In this document: positions 33,850 through 47,344 of the stretch, piece by piece
How the letters are laid out: every line of letters starts with the position of its first letter
Position numbering within the stretch: the first letter of the stretch is position 1
NCBI GenBank assembly: GCA_018881555.1
Contig: JACAXG010000236.1
Span: 198,644-262,643, forward strand
DNA: 64,000 nt
Source of the DNA: Amblyornis subalaris
Lineage: Eukaryota; Chordata; Aves; Passeriformes; Ptilonorhynchidae
Direction: 5' to 3'
The notes under the pieces: model-generated
Seen by the model: the letters and a program-made list of their open reading frames with translations, nothing else
What the model was told of the DNA's origin: nothing
Database searches by the model: none
Position numbers and translations under genes: made by a program

Positions 33850-36800
33850 AGACCAGGGAAGGGGGCAGGAATTACACCTCTGGGAAGAGAAGGTGAGTCG
33901 GGAGGCAGGAACCTTTGTCAGTCTTACACGAGTCTCTTAGAGCTGAACCAGTGGATCAAAGCCAATGAATCTGAACCAGAGCTCAGGGCATGGGAAAACC
34001 ACAGCTCTGCTGAATTGCTTATTCCTGAGCAGATGCAGCTTCAGGCCTCCTGAAGGATCAGCAGCTTTGAGTTTTTGTCCCTACCTGTGCCACGAGAGGC
34101 TGTGGGAGCACAGGTGTGATGGATGCAGAGAGAGAGTCCTTGAAGCCTGTCTGCCACCCACCTGCCCCTCCTGCTCTGCGCTGTGAAGTTGCATCCAGCC
34201 TGCTTCATTCCAAGTGTCCAGCACAGGGAAACCCCACCTTTTGGTCAGAGCAGCTCTTTACCTGATTTTTAAANGTAAAGCAAAATTAAAGATGTCTCTG
34301 AGAAATTTCTGAGAAACACACTGTACCGAAGGAAATCAAACCAAGGAAAGAGCCAGGAAGGGAAAGGATTTCTGATCCCCTTCAGGGCTGAATCTCGGGG
34401 AGCTTGAGCAGCCAGCAGGGAAGGCTGGAGCAGGGCTTCACCCCAGCCCTGCAAGCCGGGGGTGTTCGCAAAGCAGGGGTGAGTCAGCAGCTCCTGTTCC
34501 CTCAGCAAGAGTCATCCTGGCTTTTAATAGCTCCCCGTTAGCTCAGGGAGAAGGAGCAGCTGACCATGAAACAGCAGCAAGGACATCTGAGGTGGCCNAA
34601 AAATGTAACGTGTGAATGATATGTTTTTAAATAGAGTACACAAAGGGAAACAGACAACTTGGGATAAATCCAAAGCTGAAAATCCACTTTGGGGGAGTGA
34701 GTGAATGCGAGGTGAAGACCGAATTATCACATTGCTCTCAAGTGAGAGGGAAGGGTTGAGCTGTCAGACCTAGAGCCATTCCTGGGAAAGGAGTGAAAGA
34801 TTTCCAAATAAAAGACACTTTGAGTGGGAAAGGCTCATGATTCTCTGAACCCATCAGCTATGGGAATGTTCTGGGCTCTCAGCTGTCCAGCTGGCTCAAA
34901 CCCTAATGCATTACAAGGAAAATCACAAATCCTTTCCAGAGCAGATATCACGTCTAGTGCTTCTCCCCTCTCAGCAGGTGAGCTGCCACAGCAAAGGAAG
35001 GAGCCTAGCCCGAGATGATTTCTTCTTCCAAGATCCATACCTGGCAGTTTTATTACCTTACCTCTTTGGTGGCCATAACCTAATTGCTTAGTATTATTTT
35101 CCTGAAAAACCTCCATGCTCTGGGTTCAAACTGTAATTTGGAGATGACTGTAATTTCCACCCCCCTCCTTTTTTCCTCTGCTGAAAAACAGATATTATCC
35201 TTCTGCCTCAGCCCCTTCTCACCCTCCCATGTCCTTACAGCTCCCTGAAAGTGTTGCAAGCNGTTCAGAAGCAGCTTCAGCTGACTCCGTAAGTACTCGG
35301 GGGTGTCTGCAGGTGTCGGTATCTGAGTCCTTCGTTCCGGTTCACTCGTCTCTAACTCATCCCTTCTCACACCTGGTCTGTCTCATCTCTTTATACAGCG
35401 TTGCCTTACACAGCTTGTTGCAGTTATTTCTTTATTCNGAGCGTTGAAGAATGTGCTGAATGCTTCAGCCTCATCTGTGTCATCTGCTATTTGCTGTCAC
35501 GGTCCCACCGGGCCAGGCTTCCCTTTGTCGTCTCCAGCTTTGAAGGTATTTCTGGAGCTTTTTTTCCCTGCGCCCTCTCTGCTCCTCGCCAGCCTGGCGT
35601 GTGCTGGGAGTGCTGTTTCTGTTCCAGAGCGATTGTGCTGCCGCTCTCCACGCTGCGCACTCACGTGTCCTCGCTCCCGTTTTCTTTATTCTCGAGCCCT
35701 AAAGAGCTCGCAAAGCTGCTGTAATGGCTTTTACTCTTCTCCCTTTCCTCTGCATCAGAATCATTTGCTCTTACAGAAAGGTGTTTCGCACTGCAAACAA
35801 GGGACAGAGGTGTGGGGAGATGGCACTGCTGGAGGACACCNCCGAGGGGTCCCTGGGTATGGGCCCTCTCTTTGAGCCTTCCCATGAGAGGGGCTGATCT
35901 GGGAGTGGAGCAGGCAGAATCCGAGCTGCACCGTGGGCTCCTCTCTGATCTGCACTCCCTTCCACCCGTTTTGTTTTGATAATCTCACCTCTTGTCAGTG
36001 GCCATCTGGGGATGGATTTCCTGCCAGGCTAATTAACACTTATGGCACTCCTCTTTTCCCACATCCCCTTCTGGCCGTGTCTCAGCCCGGTGCAGACACT
36101 GGTGGGAGGTGCTGTTAAGGTGAGAACTGCCAGGGCCACGGGACACGATGGCCCTGAGGGCAGTGCAGCAGCACCGAGGATCCTGTGGCCTCGTCTCGGT
36201 GTCTGTCACACAGAGACCAGGGGGCTGCAGGCTCGAGGGAAACACGGACTGCTCTCCCCTGAACNGAGGACGAGCAGAGGAGCAGCTCCCTGGATTGTAG
36301 CTCAGGGTATTTGTACAACAGAATTTTATGTATATATTATGTGTTTGACTGGGTTCTTCAGTCCATGACAAAACTTCTTTGGAAGACACCAGGACTGGCA
36401 TCCCTGAAGTGATATGGAAAACACGCTAAAAGGTGTGTGTGAAGGTCGGCTCAGACTGTGAGATCCAAGAGAAGGCTGGAGATGTTTTGTGCCAGCTTCA
36501 AAGAAACATGGATAATGAGGAACCATTAGAAATTTCGTTTTGTGCCAAAATGCAGCTTAATAGAAGAGTAGGAGAGAGCCACAGGGGAGCTGGGTAACTG
36601 CTGTCCTGTCGTGCCCCAATACCTGTTAAAATTGATGTGTCTTAGCCGAGCTGGACAGCTCAGACGTGGAACCAGGAGTATGAGACCTTTAAAGTGGAGT
36701 ATAAATACTTAAACCTGTTTCTACCTTAAAAAGGGACTTCCTGGAGTCTTCAGCTGGTTCTCCTGACTTGGACTCAGGTCAGGCTTGGCATGGGAATGCT

Positions 36801-37869
36801 CTGAAATCATTCAGTTGCTTTGTGTCCTTGGACAGAAGAAGTTATTTTTCCTGGGCCAAGTTTGAATCCAAAATCTGCTTGGCCAGNAACCTTTAATAGC
36901 TGGCGATCCTTCAGCTGCTCTGCCCTAACAGGCACAGGAAAGAGGTGCTGGTTTTCAGCAGCTTGAGATACAATACAAGGTTGCTTTTTGCTTGCCTGGG
37001 TAAGCCCCAGTGTGAAGGTCACTGGGTTAATTTCTGACTCGCANCAATTTAAATGTTGGTAATCCAGCCCTCAGTGAGCAAATTCAAATTTTCTTCTTAT
37101 CTTTAGATGCCATCCAGCTCCTGCTTTGGGACCCTGGTGATGTTTTTGGCACACTCTTGCCTGGCTACTTTATAAAAACAGAAGAGATGTTTATAGAACA
37201 GCATCATTCATTCCTTTGGAAGCAGTTTCTGTGTCCTGAGCTGTCCCAAATAACTGCTTGGGAAGAAAAAGTGACATAAATTCAGTGCATCAAACTGACT
37301 CGGGACATAGATTAGGTTCTTAAAAGATGAAGTTCTTTTCTTGGTCTGGAGCTGGAGACTGGTGGTGTGTGAGAGGTGTTGGNGGGGAGGTGCCTCTGGA
37401 GGGCTCTGGTCCAACAGCTGCTGTAGCAGGACTGTCACCAGCACTAGGACAAGCCAACTGCTCTTTTCAGCAGCCAGACATTGGAAAATTCCAAGGATGC
37501 AGAACTCCCATCTCTCTGTGACCTGCTCTCAGGCTGCACCACCACCCAAGTAAAAATGTTGTTTCCTCATGCGAAGTTTGAACTTCTCGAGCTGTAACAT
37601 GTGGCTGTTGCCCCATTTCCCCACTGCCCCTTGTTGCACTGGCTGTTATGGCTGGGAAGTTTGGCTCTGTGATCCTTAGGNCTTCCCTTCCGGGAGCTGC
37701 AGGTTCCTCCTCCATCTCCATGGATCCACCTTTTCACCTGGCTNGACAAGCCTGGCTCCTTCAACCCTCTCTGCAAGACTTATGCCTCTGACCATGGTGG
37801 CAGCTACAGTTGGACCTTCTCAGGTTCCTCCAAGCACCTTTAGGACCGAGGATGTGAGTTCTGAGGGGA
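33850..37869. other. Repeat-poor stretch, no gene supported
   Basis: Four kilobases with no recognised CR1 or LTR. AT-richer parts lie at about 34580-34740, 35080-35190 and 36300-36760. The last has TTTTATGTATATATTATGTG and CTTTAAAGTGGAGTATAAATAC and might be a conserved element. Frames are short and unrecognisable. Confidence 0.4.
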
Positions 37870-38060
37870 TGATGGAATCATAGAAGCGCAGAACCATTGA
37901 AAAGGGTTGAAAGGCCCTCTGAGATCACTGAGTCCAACCTTTCCCCCAGCACTGCCAAAGCCACCGCTCACCCATGTCCCCAGGTGCCACATCCACAGGG
38001 CTTTTGAATACGTCCAAGGTAGCTTCCCTCAGTCTTCTGGCCATGCTCCTCCTAAAGTGC
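37870..38060 (-). mobile_element. CR1 LINE 3' fragment (older subfamily)
   Basis: The plus strand begins TGGAATCATAGAAGCGCAGAA, then 'aggccctctgagatcactga', 'gtccaacctttcccccagca' and 'ctgccaaagccaccgctcac', continuing to 'cacatccacagggcttttga'. This is the 'gatcat-gagtccaacc' CR1 type, in reverse. The right limit is approximate, and diverged homology may run to about 38160. Confidence 0.88.
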
Positions 38061-40702
38061 ACCAGTCTGTGCTTTATATTTTTGGCAATAATTTGGTGTA
38101 TCTTTTTTGCAATTGGAGCTCACCTTTACCTTAAAATTCAACCTTGTGTCTGCTGTAACCCCTGAGTCTTCTCCAGCACTGGCAGACTTGATTTTGATGG
38201 AAAATGAATGGATTTGTTGGACCTGATATGAAATATTAAGTCTCCATTCAAGGTGACATTTCATAAATTACATTCCAGCGAAATCAAGGAGCACTGAAAT
38301 ATTTTTTCAGTAAAGGTTTTTACACCTATCAGGAAACACAACTGGGATGTCATCCTTGGAGTAAAAGCCAGGAAGGCTGAGGACCACCAGGGCTCTTGTG
38401 CTGTGATTTTGGTTCTATAAATATGAAAAAAAATGAAGCTGTGTTTCTGGGTGTGCAGTGCAGGTGCTTTTCCCTGGTCCCAGTGTCTGTAGAGCCTGTG
38501 TGTGGCTCTGTGTGATCCCTATCAGGACACACACACACATAGGAAGTTTGGCCGTGCATCCAGGCCTAGCTAATGAAGAAAAACAAGGGACATGACCCCA
38601 CACATTGTGGGGTGTTTCTGTTCAGCTCTCAGCCTCTCCAGCATCTCCTGGGCTCTTGGCTGTTCTGGGCTGGCGCTGGCCTGGCAGGCTGTGAGCCTGG
38701 ATCCCGCGGTGCCAGCCCATGGGGAGTCACACCGACCCAAACATCTATCCAGCCCGTTATTCTTTTCTCTATTCCCACCAGACTGGGATCTTCATTTCTG
38801 AACTTCTGATACTGTTGCCATCAAATCCAGTTTGGAAGTAAATAAATAAAAAAAAAGACAACATAACAATGCAGAGACTTGTCCTTCCCATCACGCAGCA
38901 TTCCAGCTCTGAGCTGGGGGAAAGGCTCTGGGGTGCCTCTGTCTGCTGAGGGCTCCAGCAGAGTGCCCTTGTGCCTCACCTCTCCCCTGCAGTGCCCCCG
39001 GGCTGCCTGAATCAACACCAGTGTGACCGTGGCTTCTGTGGCCACAGCCTCCACACAGCTTTGGTCTCCCAGCTGTCCCTCCGAGTTCTGTTTCACTTCC
39101 CACGCTCAGAGGACCCCGTGAGGCACTGCAGCTCGGCGAGAGGGACATTCTGCCTCTGTTCTCTCCCGTGCACTGCAGCTCTTCCCCTGCCCTGGGCCCT
39201 GGCGCGGGCAGGACGTGCTGGTTCTGGGGCTGTGGGCCCTGTGCGGGTGCTGCTCGTGCTGCTCTCCTGCTCTGAAGTCCTTTGTCACACAGGTTTTCCC
39301 ATGCTCTGGGTTCAATCTGGGCTCAAGGTGGGCAATCACAGAGCTGTCAGAAGGGGTTTTGTGCAGGCTGTGGGCCCTGGACAGCCCTGAACACTCTCTG
39401 GTCTGATGGTCTGATGGCTAATTCATCTCCAACAAAAGCTGTGTCATACTTCAGTTAGCTTGGGCTCATTCCAGGATCACTCCACAGGGTCTGACATGTG
39501 TGCCTTCCAAATTGAAGAGCCCTTTGCTCTCAGAAGTACCTTCACCTTTTACCTGAGGAGCTCAGTGTGCTGAGCTGGTCTAGTTTTAGTTTCCCAGCAC
39601 TTAGAAACTGAGCTGAGCTTTCCTATGGACACTTGCAATTTTTTTATTGACCTTTTGAAAGCACGGGGAATGGACCTGAGCACAGCCTGTCCTTTGCCTC
39701 AGCAGGGCTGGCAGCACTGCCCCGCAGGGTGCTCGTGCCAGGGCTCAACAGGCCAAGCTGCTGGGCAGTCCCTGATGCTCAGCATCTGGGACATCCCCAG
39801 AGCACCCAGTGGAGTGAAAACCAGGGATCCCCGCGGCCTCTACACCTTCCAGTGCTGGGAGCTTCTAGAAGATGACCTGCAATCGGGGCAATCCATGTGC
39901 CCCCCCCCCGGGAAACCCGGAGCCCCCGGCACACATCCCACAGGCAGCAGCATGCAGAGTTTGCTCACCCTCTCCGGGCATTGGGATCCCTCACATGCAC
40001 CAACTATCAGCCAAAAACTGCAGGCAAAGGCAATGCAGGCAGTGTCTCATTTGTGATGCTGTTATCACAGCACCCACAGGTGTCTCCAACACACCTGGGT
40101 CACCGTGACCTGTCCATAAAGCCAATGTCCTTGGAAGGGAAAGAGTGCCAGCCCTTCTGGTGAGGAGCCCTGAATTAAGAAATGTGGGTGGAGGGAAATG
40201 GAGGTCTCAGGCACCCAGAACCCCAACAACAAACGAGCAAACTGAGTGGATTAACTGAGTGCATCTGCTTGGCCTGGAGCCACGTTGGACTATTAACAAT
40301 TGCTTTAAGCAAGACCATTAATGAGGACCAGGACAGGAGCCAAGCACACAAGCGAGCAATGGGTTTGATTATCCTGACTCAAACACTGAGCTGATGTCTG
40401 CCATTCCTGGGCAGCTGGGCTGTCCCGTTCCTGAGATCCAGCTTTGCCTCCTGAGCAGAGGTTGCAGATTTCTCCCACCTGCAGGAGCCTGTACTGTACA
40501 ACTTTCCCGTGCAATTCTCCCAACAAGAGGTGTTGCATCCATGTCTTGATTCTCCACCTTGCCTCACCCTTCAGCCAGGACATCACCGAATGACTGTCGA
40601 GGTGAAGCCATCNTAATGTATTTGAGCAGGTCACTTGAGTGCCCTGGGAGTGGCACCTGCCCAGCTGCAGCCCCAGAGCTCCTTGATAGTCCTTCCCTGT
40701 CC
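38061..40702. other. No recognisable feature
   Basis: Mixed sequence. An A-rich run lies at 38838-38858 (AAATAAATAAAAAAAAA), which may be a polyA-like tail of an unrecognised insertion. No gene is supported. Confidence 0.4.
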
Positions 40703-40729
40703 TCACTGCTGTCACTGCTGTCACTGCTG
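40703..40729. repeat. Three 9-bp tandem units
   Basis: TCACTGCTG three times in a row. A short minisatellite-like run, probably from replication slippage. Confidence 0.85.
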
Positions 40730-43700
40730 CCAGTGCACAGTGTGCCCAGAGCCATGGCTGCATCCCTGTGGCGGGACTGGAGGAACCCTGCTCCTGGGGA
40801 AACACAATCCCTGTNGGATGGTCCAGCCCCTGGGGTTTGCACAGGGCCCTGCTGCCCCAGCTGAGGCGATGCCCTGCATTGCAGCTGCTCCTGGGGATGG
40901 CAGGTCCTGTGTGATGAGTGAGGTTGTGCCTCGTCTCTCCCGGACTGAGAACCATCCCTTCAACCAGGGTGGGCAGCCTTGGATCAACTGCCTTCAACCT
41001 CAGCCCTGAGCTGTGGGGTCTGGGGGGTGGTGGAAGTGCCCACTGAGTGAAACCTGTGAGATTCTGCAGACACTTGTGCATGTGCTTGTCACCCAGAGAA
41101 GGGACAGAGGCAGTTGGGAAGGCTGTGGAGCAAAGTGGTCCTTGTCTCTCTGGNTTCCCAGATCTGGAATATTGGCTTGTGTGCTAATGGCCCTCCTGGC
41201 TTTTCCCTTTCCTGGTGACCCTGACCAAAGGTCAGCAGCTTTTGATTAGGCAAATACTTTGTCAAAGCAGGACTTGGAGCTCTCTGCAGCCTCTGCTGAA
41301 GTGATAGGATGATTCACAGCGAGGGCAGAGGAGCAGAGCAGACGTCAGCAGCACCAGTGTTTGCTGTCACTGCTGCCTGGGGTTGTGCTGTCAGCACCAT
41401 GGAGCCCTCCCCACGTGCTGTGTGTGACACCAGGGCTGGGATGGCAGCTGCCGCTCCAGGGCTGTGCTGAGACTCTCCAGACACACCTGAGAGAGCTTCT
41501 CCAGTCCAGGTGAGCGGTGGCAGTGAGGGTGAGGCTGGTACCTGCCGCCTTCACATCGGGGAACAAGGAGAACTTCTACTATGGAGCTGTAATTATCCCT
41601 ATATCCCCAGTCACCCTGGGCCATCCCAGCAGCCAATGCAATAAAATACAGGTACATAGTGGGTGGTGAGGGCTGGGAGGTGATGGAAGAGTCTGTAGGC
41701 CACAACCCAAGAAAGGGCTGAGTAACCACACCAGCTTGAATCCCAAGTCTATTCAGGAGGAGGCTCTCCTCTACCAAAACCGGGGAGCAGAGTATGGAAA
41801 TAATCCCCAAACACAAACACCTCCTGCACCAGGGACTCTGGCAGGGCACAGGTCAGAGGTGGGGGGAAATGTCCTCTCTGTGGCATCTTCCACAGGCACT
41901 GGGCATGGTTGAGGGCAAGAGGTGTCAGACTGGACTTATCTCACCTAACTTTAGACTCTTCTAAAGCAATGTCTGCACATGAGTTGGTTGCCTGCAGTTC
42001 TGGCAGGGNGTGTTTCACTTGATATTAAAAGTCTCTTTTAGAATGAGAAACACATTTCTTTCTCTCTACCCNCTACAAAGGAAGGCTGTGGCTCAGTTCT
42101 ACATGCTTATATTCGGTGGANGAATTCATCAAGGCTGAGAATAAAAAGGGTAGATAAACTATTTGCATAGCTAAGGAAGCATAAAAGCCTTGCTTACACC
42201 AAATGAACGGCTTTGATTCCCTGCAGGACATTGCTGGGACCTGGGACAAGGACAAGGATGTTCTCTGACGAGATTTCAAGTCCCGTCCACTTTGTATCCA
42301 TCTGTTACTATCCCATCTCCAATGCCAAGGATTAGCACAGCAGAATGATTCTCAGTATTTTCAGAGAGCAAGGTATATTTTAAGAAAAAAACAACCAGAA
42401 CTGCATCTTCAGAGTTCTCTCTGGTGCACGGACAAAAATATCACCATCTGGAGATCTCACCTCAGGGAGGAGCCCCTTGAAAGCTGCTGGTCCCTCCCCT
42501 GGAGCGGTGATGGGATTGGGATAACAGGAAATCTCAGTTCCAGCCCAGTGGTATCAGTGCAACTGCTTGAACTCAGGCTTAATGAGGAAGTTCTGTGAGG
42601 GGTCAGGGGAAATCCCAAAGGCAAGGATTCGAGCACAGTGTAATGGGACACACATTGTCAGGAAAGAGAGGGATGTGTGTGGTATGCTAAGCTCTCTTAT
42701 GCTTGGTACAAGTCCAAGGATGCCCCTGGGGCTGTGCCAAGCTTAGCANACCATAAGGTGGGTTGAAAACAGTGCAGCAAAGAAGAAAGAGCAGAGTGTC
42801 CAATGGAAGTGGTGGAAAGATCCTCTGAATATGAAAACTAAAGTCGACCAGATTGGAGCCCCGAGCTGAGACTCACAGGCTTTATGAATGCAGCTCAGAA
42901 CGACCCCCTGTAACAATGAAACCAGAAAGCGATTGCTGGAGGATTGTGGAGTGGAGATATGAAGTGTTTGCACAGCTATTGGAAGAGAACAATGCTGGGA
43001 GGGAAATGGATCCTTGACCGACTGCAGGGCGGATGAAGTTACCGACGGCTCCAGCGAGCTGAGGCAGCTGCTGTACTCGCAAGTTTTTCTGTAAAGGGAA
43101 AATGGAATAAGTCCAGAGAACAAAGAAATGACAGCAACTTTACAAAGCAATTTGTTGGAAACTCAGGTTTGGAGGTTCTGGGGAAGTGCATGGGGCAAAT
43201 GTCCGAGTGAACGGGTTTTGGGGAAGGTAAAGGAAATAACCGTTGGACTTTTCAGGCTGTAGAGGGTGTGTACTACGTGTGGGTGGATAGTTTTGACTTA
43301 TTATAAGCTAAAAAATGAATCTTTATTATCCTAGACCAGAGCTCAGGAACATGGCCTGAATAACTTGCAGGACTGTAGAGCAAAAGGATGGGGCAGGTTC
43401 TTGGAGGACCAGGAACTGCTCTTTGGCCTGGAGGTGACACAAATGACACAGTGGTGTGTCACACAAATGGTGTGGCTGGTGCACGAGGCTGAGCAGGCGT
43501 TCCTTCTGTGCAGGAGCCTGTGCCCAGGTCTCTGGGAGCATTCCCTGTTGTGCTGTGTGTGGTATCGAGTCCTGCAGGTTCTGTAGAGCAGGAAAAATGC
43601 TGGGACATACTGGATTATTCCCATGTGGAAGTGGTGTATTGGAATAACTCTTTTCTGTTAGTGTCACATCACACCCTAAACAGGCTCAGTGACACCAGCA

Positions 43701-45529
43701 CAAACTTGGGGACTAGACTCCCCTAAACATTGACTCCAAAGCCACAGCAATGGCAGAGGCAGCAGATATGAACTGGGAGAGTCTGAAAGAGCAGCACAGA
43801 GTTCCTGCAGCCTGTACTGGGAGAAACAGCAAAGACCACCAGGAGATGGAATTTGCATGCAGGAATGAGGTCAGATTTGTTAGGGGTTTNCCTGTCCTAG
43901 ACCCCAACAGAGGTGAAGCAGCTGCAGCTCCTTGTTCCCAGGTGCCAGGTGAGTCNGATCAGGATGAAAGAGCAATAGTGGAACATCTACATATTTGCAT
44001 ATATCCTATATGGGTCCCTGCAGCAGCTGGGCTTGGACAGTCCCCCAGTAGCTGTCCCTGGATCCCAGGTCTCCCTGGTTCCTGACATCAAGAAATAGGA
44101 GCTCCTGATACCCACACCCTGCTCCTGTTGCTCAGAACTGTTCACACTATAGGGCTTGTGGGGCACTGAGTTCTTGTGCTCTGCCTTCCATTCCCTGCCT
44201 TTTGTTCTTCCTCTAAACGTCCCAAAATGCCTTGTGCAACCCCCAAATGCCCTTCCTGGAATCACATAGCACGTCCCATGACCCTTCTCAGCCTGTGAGT
44301 CTGTCTGGAGAGCTGCTCCCACTGGACCATGAGGTTGATGATGGACCATGATGGACCACGAGGCTGTGGCTGCCCTCCTGTGCCTGGGAGGAGCTGGGGT
44401 TGGGAGCTGTGCTCACTCTCTCTGGGTTACTTGGGCTCCACCCCTGTTCCTTTGTGTTTGTGGAGATGAGCCAACAAGAGCTGCAAAGCTGCATTTGCTA
44501 GGGAAAGGTGGCCTGGAACACAGCGTCTCTTAGAGAACAGCAACAATGAGAAGGACCTTGAAGAGTTATTGGATGGGAAAATTAGACACGGAGAAGAAGA
44601 AAAGGTTAAAAGCTGTAAATAATCAGTGCAGACAATATTAGTGAAAGAGTGTCAACAGAGCTGCACTTCCCGTTGTTTCAGAGACAAAGAGCCTGGGATG
44701 TTGGAGCACTTGGCAACAGCTTCTCCGAGGCTGGGCTAAAAGCACCTTGTTGATAGGAGCTGCTGAGAACTAAGGGCAAAAATGGATTTTTTCTCAGGGG
44801 AAGGTTTGCAAGGAGGAGAAATTCAGAGAGAAGTCCAGACAGCGTGTTTTGCCGAGCTCTGGCTGAGGACCATCTTCCCAAACCAGAATCATTCCAGCTC
44901 TTGGGAACAATGACAGTCTCTGTACTGTTCAAGGGGCTTCTGGGACTTCACAAGTGCACTGAGTATTGTCTGGCAAGCTGATGAAGATGTTCAAGAGGAG
45001 TGACATGAGTGTTTGTCCTCCCTGAGGACAGGTCTTTCCTTCTTTGACTGAAGATGCTTTGCAGCCAACATCCTTCTTTCCTGAGCATTAANCACTTCCT
45101 CCATCTGAAAAATGGGCAGTTACTTTGACACTGGAAACAATATNTTTAGGAGTTTGTCTGGAATAATATTTGTATCTGTTATTTCACTGCCCCATAAATA
45201 ATTCTAACCAAAACCACTGCTGGGTTTTCAGATCCTTTTCCTGGAATGCCTCGTGTTCACTGTTCTGGGATCATGGTAGGGAATGCCTTCACCTGGACTG
45301 CTGGGAGAGCTGCATGGAGCCCTTTGGAATGACACTCCTGGTGATGCTCCTTGCTCAGCAGTACAGACACTGCTTTGTGTGACTCCTGCAGAGATCAGGG
45401 TCTGCCCTGGGAGCCAGACAAGAATTCTCAAGCTCTTGATTCCGAGGAGCCTGCAAAGGCACTTGACCATAGTCTCGAGGTACTTGACCATCACTTCTCC
45501 CGATCCAGGTCTCTGAAGGCTGACTGGGA
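40730..45529. other. Repeat-poor stretch, no gene supported
   Basis: Nearly 5 kb without CR1 or LTR text. A purine-rich segment at about 42780-43150 stands out on the plus strand and contains GAACAATG (SOX-like) at about 42987. No frame looks like an exon. Confidence 0.4.
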
Positions 45530-45912
45530 GAGCTNAGACTGTTCAGCTTGGAGAAGAGAAGGCTCCAGGGAGACCTCAGAGCCCCTCCCAGTGCCTAAAG
45601 GGGCTCCAGGAGAGCTGGAGAGGGACAAGGGCCTGGAGGGACAGGACACAGGGAATACCTTCCCACTGGCAGAGGGCAGGGTTAGATGAGATATTGGGAA
45701 GGAATTGTTCCCTGGGAGGGTGGGGAGGCCCTGGCACAGGTTGCCCAGAAAAGCTGTGGCTGTCCCTGGATCCCTGGAAGCGTCCCAGGCCAGGCTGGAT
45801 GGGGCTTGGAGCAGCCTGGGCTAGTGGAAGGTGCCCCTGCCCATGGCAGGGGGTGGCACTGGATGACCTTTAAGGTCCCTTCCAACCCAAACCATTCTGT
45901 GACTCTGTGAAT
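45530..45912 (+). mobile_element. CR1 LINE 3' fragment
   Basis: Starts further upstream than most copies ('agactgttcagcttggagaa', 'gaaggctccagggagacctc', 'agcccctcccagtgcctaaa'). It runs through 'gatattgggaaggaattgtt', 'ctggcacaggttgcccagaa' and 'gatgacctttaaggtccctt' to ATTCTGTGACTCTGTGAA. It is a well-kept young copy. Confidence 0.94.
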
Positions 45913-46265
45913 CTACAGGCAACTGAAGCCCATGTGAGTGAAAGGTTTCCACAAGGGACAAATTCTGATGTTGCAGCAAAGGAAGAAAACTCCAGCAGGA
46001 CATCAATGTAACAATGAAGAGCAAACTCCTGCCAGAATTGCTGCAGTTCTTGCCCTTGCTGTCACAGGCTGCACTGGATGTTTGGTTAGAAGGCCTCCAG
46101 GGAACCCTGGTGTCCTGTGCTCCATAGGAAATGTCTAAGGGATTGAGAGTCTTCCCTGGACGTCATCAGGGAGGGGATATCCCAAGTCTCAAGGAGTCTT
46201 GTTCCTGTGCCAGAGTCCAAAGCACTGTGTGCAGCCAGTGCCCCACAGGTGCCCAGACCCTGCTG
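45913..46265. other. No recognisable feature
   Basis: Mixed sequence between a CR1 and a short tandem repeat. Confidence 0.45.
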
Positions 46266-46351
46266 CTGGGAAGGGGCTCTCCCAGTCCTGGAAGGAGCTC
46301 TCCCAGTGCTGGGAAGGGGCTCTTCCAGTCCTGGAAGGAGCTCTCCCAGTT
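46266..46351. repeat. Four-unit tandem repeat of imperfect palindromes
   Basis: Two 43-bp copies (46266-46308 and 46309-46351), each made of a 22-bp and a 21-bp half. Each half begins CTGG and ends CCAG around a GAGCTC- or GGCTCT-like centre, so every unit can fold into a small hairpin. The two 43-bp copies differ at about two positions. Confidence 0.88.
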
Positions 46352-47230
46352 GCAGCCTGTGCCATTGGGCACAGTGATTGCCTTGGCCACAGTTTGAGTC
46401 CAGTGCCCTGTGACTGCTGTGGTATTGGGTGGATGTGAACTCAAGGTTTCTGATCTGAGTTTTATTGCCTNTTCTTTCAATTTTCTGTGTTCCAAATAAG
46501 AGCTCTGAGGAGAAATTGAGCTGCAGGCTGTTATTTTTATAAACTATTAGCACTTTCTGTCCGTTAGCCATTCTGACATCTTCCAGCTCCCTTTCATGTC
46601 TCTCCCTGTGTTCCTTGCTGTCTTTGTCAGCTTTCCTTTCCTCACCAAAATGTTACCTACTGCCCAAGGTTGAGGATGACCCCACACATCATAATCTCTC
46701 TGACACATCCAAATTTATTCCCTCCCTCCTGGCCTCTGTACTTCCTCTTGCTGGAGCTGATGAAGCCACAGGGGTTAAGAAACCAAACATCTTTAATGCA
46801 GACAAATAGGAAAAGGAACAGAACAGCACAAAAAAATATTTCTTCAAACTGTGCCCTCAACTTTCAGCTACCTCAGGGTTTCATGGTTTATACCTTCCAA
46901 AGTGAGACATTTCACACTCCATGGAGATTGCAACACTTTAGATGAGACTTCCCAAGCTGGTAACCCCTGGTGCACCGAATACACCCAGATTTCAGNCCCT
47001 GGCATTTCTCTTCCCACCTCACAGCAGCTGCTCCTGCACGGGCAAGCACTGACTTCTGTCCCCACTTAAACCCTGGGCTAAGACCAGAGCTGGAAGCCCA
47101 GGACCNGCACTCTGGGAGCAGCGTGGCCACAGGGGCCCTCAGTGCCTTTAAAACCGTGTACCTGTGTGAGCTGAGGGCTATAAAAGCACACAGCTCCTCG
47201 TTGGGGTTTATGTTCCAATGCAAAGCTCAT
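46352..47230. other. No recognisable feature
   Basis: Mixed sequence. An AT-rich part lies at about 46770-46860. No gene or repeat family was recognised. Confidence 0.45.
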
Positions 47231-47344
47231 TTTGCTGTCTTCTATTAAGATTTTTATTATTTTTACCTTTTGAGGTTCATTAAGGTTTTTATTGACAAAG
47301 TTTCAACCGAAGTTTATAATTTGCACAAAATAAAAACAGCTTTC
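47231..47344 (+). repeat. Outer, diverged part of the left inverted arm
   Basis: Aligns in reverse complement with 50245-50358 at about 78% identity by eye. Shared words include ATTAAGATTTTTATT, TTGACAAAG and GAAGTTT. Divergence here is that of an old duplication, in contrast with the inner arm. Confidence 0.8.
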
